From NCBI GenBank assembly GCA_025352685.1, contig JANXSN010000107.1, positions 1 through 64,000 of the forward strand: a DNA stretch of 64,000 nt, given 5' to 3'. The notes beneath the pieces were generated by a model. The model was given only the letters and a program-made list of their open reading frames with translations. It searched no databases and was not told the DNA's origin. Made by a program: the position numbers and the translations under genes. Of this stretch, positions 58,608-64,000 are shown in pieces (positions within the stretch are counted from its first letter, which is position 1; each line of letters opens with the position of its first letter). The stretch comes from Sphingomonadales bacterium. GTDB lineage: Bacteria; Pseudomonadota; Alphaproteobacteria; Sphingomonadales; Sphingomonadaceae.

Positions 58608-58869
58608 CTATAGGTCCCAAGCGTTGGAGAGGTTTTCTGGTCGGCGTTCGGGCGCCATCAGGATCATGTCGCTGCCCGTCGATTTGAACAGGCCAGTCCC
58701 ACGCCTTGACCTTGACGAGCGCGGTCGTGCCAGATTTTCGCACCATGCGGGCGTCATGGACGGGGGTACGGCCACGCGGATTGACGATGCGCCGTCCCCG
58801 CATCTGGCGATACCGGGAAGCAACGCGTTGGGCATGGCGGCCGCGCGCTGCAAGCGCAGCCCAACTCAC
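58608..58869 (-). pseudogene. yraN: YraN (UPF0102) nuclease-like protein, decayed
   Basis: Between rsmI and gshB, the usual place of yraN, one frame gives AALAARGRHAQRVASRYRQ...RGRTPVHDARMVRKSGTTALVKVKA, matching the YraN N-terminal half. Near 58690 it shifts to another frame reading TGSDMILMAPERRPENLSNAW, the YraN C-terminus. About 30-40 residues between them are missing. The catalytic positions (EIDLV and VEVK in the family) are changed to DARMV and VKVK. GTG 58869 overlaps the rsmI stop (GTGA), so the gene is transcribed but not functional. Confidence 0.8.
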
Positions 58870-59699
58870 GCGGCGCCCTTCAGCTCGAGCGCGCGCGCAT
58901 AGAGCGTGCGCCGGTCGAGGCCTGTCGCTTCAGCGACTTCGCTGGCGGCACGACCTGGCGGCAGGCGGGATAGCGCGTCGCGCAGCGCGGCGTCGCAATC
59001 GATGGCGACTTCGCGCACCGCAGGTGGCCCAACAAGGACGACGATCTCGCCCTTAGGGGGGGCGTCGGCATAGCGTTTTGCCAATGTGGTGAGGGTTCCC
59101 GTCACGCATTCCTCATAGGCCTTGGTCAGCTCGCGCGCGACTGCTGCTTCACGATCGCCCAGAACCTCGCGTAATGCAGCCAGCGTCGCGCCGAGACGAG
59201 GGCCAGATTCGTAGAAAACGAGTGTGGCCGGCACATGGGCAAGGTCGGCTATGGCATCAGCCTTCGCCTTTGCCTTCGAAGGCAGGAACCCGCCGAAGAG
59301 GAAGCGGTCGGTAGGTAGACCAGCGAGCGTCAAACCGGCGATCGCGGCGCACGCGCCCGGCACTGTAAAGACGCTATGGCCTGCCAGCCGCGCCTCGCGG
59401 ACCAGCTTGTATCCGGGGTCCGAGATCAGCGGTGTTCCCGCGTCCGATACCAGAGCGACAGAATCGTTCCCCATGCGTGCAATAAGGCCGGGGCGTACGG
59501 AATCGGCGTTGTGATCATGATACGGTGTCATGGGACGTTTTACACCAAGGTGATTGAGCAGCTTTCCCGTAACCCGGCTGTCTTCGACACAAAGTACAGA
59601 GGCGTGGATCAGCACCGCCGCTGCACGGGGCGTGAGGTCGCCGAGATTGCCGATTGGCGTGGCGACGATATAGAGTCCTGGCGCGAGTGTTGCGTTCAT
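58866..59699 (-). CDS. rsmI: 16S rRNA 2'-O-methyltransferase RsmI
   Basis: RsmI 2'-O-methylates C1402 of 16S rRNA. The protein (277 residues from ATG 59699) has the SAM-binding GLYIVATPIGNLGD and LCVEDSRVT segments, then SDAGTPLISDPG and RFLFGGFLPSK. A C-terminal helix-turn-helix-like end (LPPGRAASEVAEATGLDRRTLYARAL) completes it. ATG 59717 would add six residues and overlap the divergent lipoprotein gene. yraN and gshB follow on the same strand. Confidence 0.94.
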   Translation of the reverse strand: MNATLAPGLYIVATPIGNLGDLTPRAAAVLIHASVLCVEDSRVTGKLLNHLGVKRPMTPYHDHNADSVRPGLIARMGNDSVALVSDAGTPLISDPGYKLVREARLAGHSVFTVPGACAAIAGLTLAGLPTDRFLFGGFLPSKAKAKADAIADLAHVPATLVFYESGPRLGATLAALREVLGDREAAVARELTKAYEECVTGTLTTLAKRYADAPPKGEIVVLVGPPAVREVAIDCDAALRDALSRLPPGRAASEVAEATGLDRRTLYARALELKGAA

Positions 59700-59715
59700 A
59701 AGGAAAAATGGTTTC

Positions 59716-60891
59716 ATGGCAGAGGTGACGGCGCTGGGGCAAATCGGCCGCGCGAGCAAGTGGCTTGCATTATTGGGAGCGGCGATGCTTTCGGCCTGTC
59801 AGGTTGTCCCAAAGGGAGCACCCCGTCCCGTCGGACCTGCAGCAAAGCCGCCGATCCAGGAACCTGTCGGTCAATTACCGACTGACACCCAGCGCAACCG
59901 GGTTGCCCTGCTGGTGCCGCTGACCGGGCCGAACGCGGGCGTCGGCGAATCAATCGCCAATGCGGCCAACATGGCCGTGCTCGATACCGGCGGTAAAACC
60001 ATCCGAATGACGATGTATGACACAGCGACAGGCGCAGCGGCGGCGGCGCAGAAAGCCGTGGCCGAAGGCAACCGCCTCATCCTTGGTCCGTTGCTGGCCG
60101 AAGATGTTCGCAGCGTCGCACCGATTGCGCGCGCGGCGCGCGTCCCGGTTATCAGCTTTTCAAACGATGTCGGGGTTGCCGGAAACGGCGTCTTTGTCAT
60201 GGGCTTTGCACCCGCGCAATCGATCGAGCGCATCGTTGCCTACGCCAAATCGAGGGGCGCAACCAAGTTCGCCGGGCTCGTGCCAGCCGGTCTTTACGGT
60301 CAACGCGCGTCGACAGCCCTCCTGCGCAGTGTCGAAGCAGAGGGTGGGCAGGTCGTTTCACTCCAGACTTTCGACCGCAGCGCCGGGTCGATCAACGCCG
60401 CCATCACAAGAATGTCGAATGCTTCAGCCTACGACGCTGTTCTCATTGCAGATTCGGCACGTGTCGCGGTGCAGGCCGCGCCGATTATTCGCGCCAGAGG
60501 CGGATCATCAACCCGATTGCTCGGGACCGAATTGTGGAACACCGAGAAGTCGCTTGCATCGAATCCGGCGATCAAGGGTGCGGTGTTCGCGAGCGTGTCG
60601 GATGGTCTCTACAAACAGCTCGCAAGCAAGTACCGCGTGCGCTTTGGAAAGGGACCCTACAGACTTTCGAGCCTCGGCTATGACGCGGTTCTGCTCGTCA
60701 CGCGCATTGGGAGTGACTGGAAATTCGGCAGCCTTTTTCCGGTGGGGCGCCTGACTGATCCTGGGGGCTTTACCGGCATCGACGGGGCGTTCCGCTTCGG
60801 TCGCGACGGTATTGCCGATCGTGCACTTGAAGTCCAGCAGGCGGGACCTGGCGGATTCGTGGTCTTGGACGGCGCTCCCCGCGGGTTCTAG
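59716..60891 (+). CDS. LpoA-like lipoprotein, penicillin-binding protein activator
   Basis: The 391-residue protein has a lipoprotein signal (lipobox LSAC) and then a type 1 periplasmic-binding fold (VALLVPLTGPNAGVGESIANAANMAV, then LILGPLLAEDV and VISFSNDVGVAGNGVFVMGF). This matches the C-terminal domain of LpoA, the outer-membrane activator of PBP1a, and the common neighbour of rsmI and yraN. The N-terminal TPR domain of E. coli LpoA is absent. The start ATG 59716 overlaps rsmI's alternative start. Confidence 0.88.
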   Translation: MAEVTALGQIGRASKWLALLGAAMLSACQVVPKGAPRPVGPAAKPPIQEPVGQLPTDTQRNRVALLVPLTGPNAGVGESIANAANMAVLDTGGKTIRMTMYDTATGAAAAAQKAVAEGNRLILGPLLAEDVRSVAPIARAARVPVISFSNDVGVAGNGVFVMGFAPAQSIERIVAYAKSRGATKFAGLVPAGLYGQRASTALLRSVEAEGGQVVSLQTFDRSAGSINAAITRMSNASAYDAVLIADSARVAVQAAPIIRARGGSSTRLLGTELWNTEKSLASNPAIKGAVFASVSDGLYKQLASKYRVRFGKGPYRLSSLGYDAVLLVTRIGSDWKFGSLFPVGRLTDPGGFTGIDGAFRFGRDGIADRALEVQQAGPGGFVVLDGAPRGF

Positions 60892-62078
60892 TCTGCTACG
60901 ACTTCGGTCAGGATCGCGTCGAGAACGCAGAAGCCAGCGTCGGTAACTCTCAGTTGTGCGCCTGCAAAGTCGATCAGGCCGAGCGCGGCAAGGCGCTCGA
61001 TAGCGGCTCGATCAACCGGATCGGCAACACCGCTGCGCAGGGAAATTCGGTCGATATCGACGCCTTCACGAAGCCTGAGCCCCATGACCAGCGCTTCGAC
61101 GGCGTGGTCGCGATCGCTCAGAACGTCTTCGGTGGCAATGCCGTGACCGTTACGGGCGACGGCGTTCATCCAATTTTCCGGTTTTTTGTGGCGGACTGTC
61201 GCCACGCCTTTACGTCGTCCATGGGCGCCCGGCCCGACGCCAGCGTAATCGCCGTAGCGCCAGTAGGTCAGGTTGTGGCGGCTTTCTGCGCCCGGTCGAG
61301 CGTGGTTGGAAATTTCGTACGCGGGCAGACCGGCGCCCGCCGTCCGCGCGCGGGTCAGGTCGAACAGATCGGCAGCCGCATCGGCGTCGAGAGGGATGAG
61401 TTTGCCCTGAGCTGCAAGTGTTGCAAACCGGGTGCCGGGTTCGATCGTGAGTTGGTAAAGCGAGAGATGCTCGGTGCCGTATCCCAGCGCACGGGCGAGT
61501 TCGGCATCCCATTCTTCGATTGTCTGATCGGGACGGGCATAGATGAGGTCGAAGCTGACCCGCTTGAACGTCGACTGCGCTGTGTTGAGTGCAGATAGTC
61601 CCTCGTCAACGTCGTGCGCGCGACCGAGGAAAGTGAGGGCGGCATTGTCGAGTGCCTGCAGGCCCAGCGACACCCGGTTAACGCCAACCCGGGCGAGATC
61701 GGCGAAACGCAGGACCTCGACCGATGACGGGTTGGCCTCGAGGGTGATTTCGATGTCGCTCGCGATCGGCCAATGGCCTGTTGCCGCGTCAATGATCGCC
61801 GCAACCGTCTCTGGCGGCATCAGCGAGGGCGTTCCCCCACCAAAAAAGATCGATCCCAGTCTGCGTCCCGGCAACTTTGAGGCCTCGTGAGCCAAATCAG
61901 CCAGCAACGCAGCACGCCACGCGCCCTGATCGACGCTTTCACGGACGTGGCTGTTGAAGTCACAATAAGGACATTTCGAGACGCAAAACGGCCAGTGGAC
62001 GTAGAGCGCGAACGGCTCATCGGAATCGGGGCGCGCTCGCGTTGCGTTAAAAGCAGGATGGGTAAGAGCAGTGGCCAT
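60888..62078 (-). CDS. hemW: Radical SAM heme chaperone HemW
   Basis: HemW inserts heme into respiratory enzymes; it was long named as a coproporphyrinogen III oxidase-like protein. The 396 residues have the radical SAM cluster Cys32-x3-Cys36-x2-Cys39 (CVSKCPYC), IFFGGGTPSLM, the RVSLGLQAL segment, and the HemN C-terminal domain. True HemN also has an extra cysteine, absent here. It overlaps the lipoprotein gene by four bases and is divergent from the CAP gene. Confidence 0.93.
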   Translation of the reverse strand: MATALTHPAFNATRARPDSDEPFALYVHWPFCVSKCPYCDFNSHVRESVDQGAWRAALLADLAHEASKLPGRRLGSIFFGGGTPSLMPPETVAAIIDAATGHWPIASDIEITLEANPSSVEVLRFADLARVGVNRVSLGLQALDNAALTFLGRAHDVDEGLSALNTAQSTFKRVSFDLIYARPDQTIEEWDAELARALGYGTEHLSLYQLTIEPGTRFATLAAQGKLIPLDADAAADLFDLTRARTAGAGLPAYEISNHARPGAESRHNLTYWRYGDYAGVGPGAHGRRKGVATVRHKKPENWMNAVARNGHGIATEDVLSDRDHAVEALVMGLRLREGVDIDRISLRSGVADPVDRAAIERLAALGLIDFAGAQLRVTDAGFCVLDAILTEVVAD

Positions 62079-62643
62079 GATGTCTCGCGTCCTCCTTACT
62101 GCCTCTGCGCTTGTCGCGCCAATTGCATTCCCGATCGTTATTTTGGCGCAGGAGAAATCAATTACTGAGCGCTGGGACGGTCGCTACCGGCCGCGCGGCG
62201 ACGCGTTGATGCGCGCGACAATTCTGGATGCACATAACCGCGAGCGGGCAGCATACGGGTCGAACCCGCTGGTGTGGGACAATGGGCTTGAGGCCGACGC
62301 GCTGGCCTACGCCCGCCGGCTCGCTGCAGTCGCCCGGTTTGCACATGATCCACAGACCGGCGTCCGCCTGCGCCAAGGCGAGAATTTATGGATGGGGACA
62401 CGCCGAGCATTCAGTTATGCGACCATGGCGGGGAGCTGGGTCGACGAGCGCGGGCACTTCAAATCCGGTCAGTTTCCCGACATCAGCCGAACCGGTAATT
62501 GGAAGGCCGTCGGTCACTACACCCAGATGGTCTGGTCGCAGACGAACCGGGTAGGGTGCGCAATTTCGAGCAATACCGGCGACGACTATCTCGTATGTCG
62601 GTACTTTCCGGCTGGCAACGTGTTCGGCGTGGCGATGCGCTAA
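62077..62643 (+). CDS. Exported CAP-domain protein
   Basis: The 188-residue protein has a signal peptide ([24 protein letters not shown]) and a CAP/SCP domain. Motifs are [38 protein letters not shown] and [11 protein letters not shown]. Bacterial members resemble plant pathogenesis-related proteins and may act outside the cell on lipids or walls; the substrate is unknown. ATG 62077 or 62080. It overlaps hemW's start on the other strand and rdgB's stop at the 3' end. Confidence 0.88.
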   Translation: MMSRVLLTASALVAPIAFPIVILAQEKSITERWDGRYRPRGDALMRATILDAHNRERAAYGSNPLVWDNGLEADALAYARRLAAVARFAHDPQTGVRLRQGENLWMGTRRAFSYATMAGSWVDERGHFKSGQFPDISRTGNWKAVGHYTQMVWSQTNRVGCAISSNTGDDYLVCRYFPAGNVFGVAMR

Positions 62644-63248
62644 AATGCCAGCTCAACCAAGCGCGCGAACGCATGTGCGCGGTGGCTGATCGCGTGTTTC
62701 CTCGATGGGTCCATTTCGCCGAACGTCTCGGTATGGCCGAGCGGGACGAATACCGGGTCATACCCGAACCCCTTTTTGCCGCGTGGAGGCCATACCAAAG
62801 TGCCCTCGACGCGTCCTTCACAAAACAGGTCGCTGCCATCAGGCCAGACCAGTGCCAGTGTGCAGGTAAAATGCGCCGAGCGCGAGACGCTTGGTCCTAG
62901 CGCCCGCAGCCGGTCCTCGACTTTACGCATCGCCAGCTTCCAGTCGCGCAAGCCGTCTTCGGTTTCCGCCCAGTTCGCCGTGTAGACGCCCGGTTCACCG
63001 CCGAGCGCTTCGACGACCAGCCCGCTGTCGTCGGCCAAAGCCGGCAAGCCGGACTGGTCGGCCGCCGAGCGAGCCTTGATCATCGCATTGGCGACGAACG
63101 TCGTTCCGGTTTCGTCGGGCTCTGGCAGGTCGAGCGCCTTGGCCGACACCGGCGCCATGCCGAATGGCGCAAGCAGCATACGGATTTCGCGCACCTTGCC
63201 CTCGTTATGGCTCGCGATAACAAGGCGGCCGGCGGCCAGTTTCCTCAC
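62640..63248 (-). CDS. rdgB: RdgB/HAM1 family non-canonical purine NTP pyrophosphatase
   Basis: RdgB hydrolyses dITP and XTP to keep them out of DNA. The 202-residue protein has [14 protein letters not shown] near residue 9, ADDSGL near 70, and the [13 protein letters not shown]-like end with [15 protein letters not shown]. Its ATG overlaps the rph stop (ATGA). The order rph-rdgB-hemW is common in alphaproteobacteria. Confidence 0.95.
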   Translation of the reverse strand: MRKLAAGRLVIASHNEGKVREIRMLLAPFGMAPVSAKALDLPEPDETGTTFVANAMIKARSAADQSGLPALADDSGLVVEALGGEPGVYTANWAETEDGLRDWKLAMRKVEDRLRALGPSVSRSAHFTCTLALVWPDGSDLFCEGRVEGTLVWPPRGKKGFGYDPVFVPLGHTETFGEMDPSRKHAISHRAHAFARLVELAF

Positions 63249-63961
63249 CGTCCCACCGCCGCCTTTTGTGCAGCGAATATTTCAGTGCAGCCGATTCGCG
63301 CCAGCCGCAGCAACCGCAGCAACGCTTCCTCGTCGTATGTTGCCCCCTCGGCGGTTGCCTGCGCCTCGGCGATGTTCCCATCATCGAGCAGGACAAAATT
63401 CGCATCGGCATGCGCGTTGGAATCCTCGATGTAGTCGAGATCAAGCACGGGTACTCCGTTATAAATCCCGCAACTTATTGCCGCTACCTGTTGCCTGATC
63501 GGGTCGGTGGTGAGATTGCCTTCGGTAATCAGCTTGTCGACAGCGAGGCGGAGTGCGACCCACCCGCCCGAAATCGACGCTGTACGGGTGCCCCCGTCCG
63601 CCTGGATGACGTCGCAGTCGATCGTAATTTGGCGTTCTCCAAGCAACTTCATGTCGACAACGGCACGTAAGCTGCGTCCAATCAGCCGTTGAATTTCCTG
63701 AGTACGACCCGATTGCTTGCCCTTGGCGGCTTCGCGCGAACTGCGCGTGTGGGTGGCGCGGGGCAGCATGCCGTATTCGGCAGTTACCCAGCCCTCACCC
63801 TTGCCGCGCAGGAACGGGGGAACGCGTTCCTCGATGCTGGCAGTCACGAGCACGCGCGTGTCGCCGAAACTGACGAGCACCGAGCCTTCGGCATGCTTTG
63901 TGAAACCGGGTTCGATGCTGATCGTTCGCATCTGGTCGGGGGCGCGGCCGGATGGGCGCAT
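63245..63961 (-). CDS. rph: Ribonuclease PH
   Basis: RNase PH trims the 3' ends of tRNA precursors by phosphorolysis. The 238-residue protein starts [20 protein letters not shown], and has [54 protein letters not shown], and the conserved Arg-rich binding loop. ATG 63961 gives the family N-terminus; a longer frame runs to the window edge. It is coupled to rdgB. Confidence 0.96.
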   Translation of the reverse strand: MRPSGRAPDQMRTISIEPGFTKHAEGSVLVSFGDTRVLVTASIEERVPPFLRGKGEGWVTAEYGMLPRATHTRSSREAAKGKQSGRTQEIQRLIGRSLRAVVDMKLLGERQITIDCDVIQADGGTRTASISGGWVALRLAVDKLITEGNLTTDPIRQQVAAISCGIYNGVPVLDLDYIEDSNAHADANFVLLDDGNIAEAQATAEGATYDEEALLRLLRLARIGCTEIFAAQKAAVGR

Positions 63962-64000
63962 GTGGGGCTGTCCTTCGATGATGAAAGCGGGCATCTAGCG

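Overview
The window is a GC-rich, tightly packed bacterial chromosome segment. Gene content points to an alphaproteobacterium, most likely of the Sphingomonadales. Indicators are the aroA / small membrane gene / cmk / rpsA / ihfB order, a TIGR02300 zinc-ribbon protein, DUF2794, PhaR, DUF3422, an F1-only ATP synthase cluster (atpHAGDC), an HprK-related-kinase-A cluster, and many GTG/TTG starts. The species call is inference from family content and was not tested by a search.

Layout. 1-926: decayed IS256-type element. 1025-1352 (-): tRNA-Leu(UAA) split in its anticodon by a 241-nt group I intron. 1435-7790: a polytopic membrane protein, then ihfB, rpsA, cmk, a CBU_0592-like gene and aroA on the minus strand, and a divergent zinc-ribbon gene. 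7846-10466: tRNA-Ala(GGC) followed by a degraded tyrosine integrase that carries an intact IS3-family insertion, plus a second IS fragment. 10481-21769: lipoprotein cytochrome c, DUF3422, ECF sigma / anti-sigma pair, LplT-like transporter, pgsA-moaD-moaE, serine acetyltransferase, DUF2794, a membrane protein, and an SDR/PepSY pair. 21886-29048 (-): the full phosphate regulon phoR-pstS-pstC-pstA-pstB-phoU-phoB, with a Pho box inside the last codons of phoR. 29204-31734 (+): a four-gene operon (Tat-type secreted protein, PqqD-like protein, HprK-related kinase, nucleotidyltransferase) that looks like a peptide-modification system of unknown product. 31712-43688: gph, glmU, a vapBC remnant, glmS, an MHS transporter, alr, thiolase, phaR, an exported methyltransferase-like protein, and an orphan cpaF. 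43924-49169 (-): hemerythrin pseudogene and atpHAGDC. 49321-57277: dienelactone hydrolase, ada, trypsin-like protease, priA, a DUF1801-like frame that runs open into fructose-6-phosphate aldolase, and a XerC-type recombinase. 57656-63961: gshB, a decayed yraN, rsmI, an LpoA-like lipoprotein, hemW, a CAP-domain protein, rdgB and rph.

How the genes work together. Several groups are translationally coupled by 1-8 base stop/start overlaps: aroA to cmk, pstC-pstA-pstB-phoU, moaD-moaE, the PqqD/HprK/nucleotidyltransferase trio, rsmI-yraN, and rph-rdgB. Many convergent neighbours overlap at their 3' ends by 4-46 bases. The genome is compact yet holds several freshly decayed genes (integrase, vapBC, hemerythrin, yraN, IS256 transposase), whose frames can still be reconstructed by eye.

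The two most unusual items are the group I intron in tRNA-Leu(UAA), of the kind best known from cyanobacteria and plastids, and the HprK-related peptide-modification operon next to a small Tat-exported candidate substrate.
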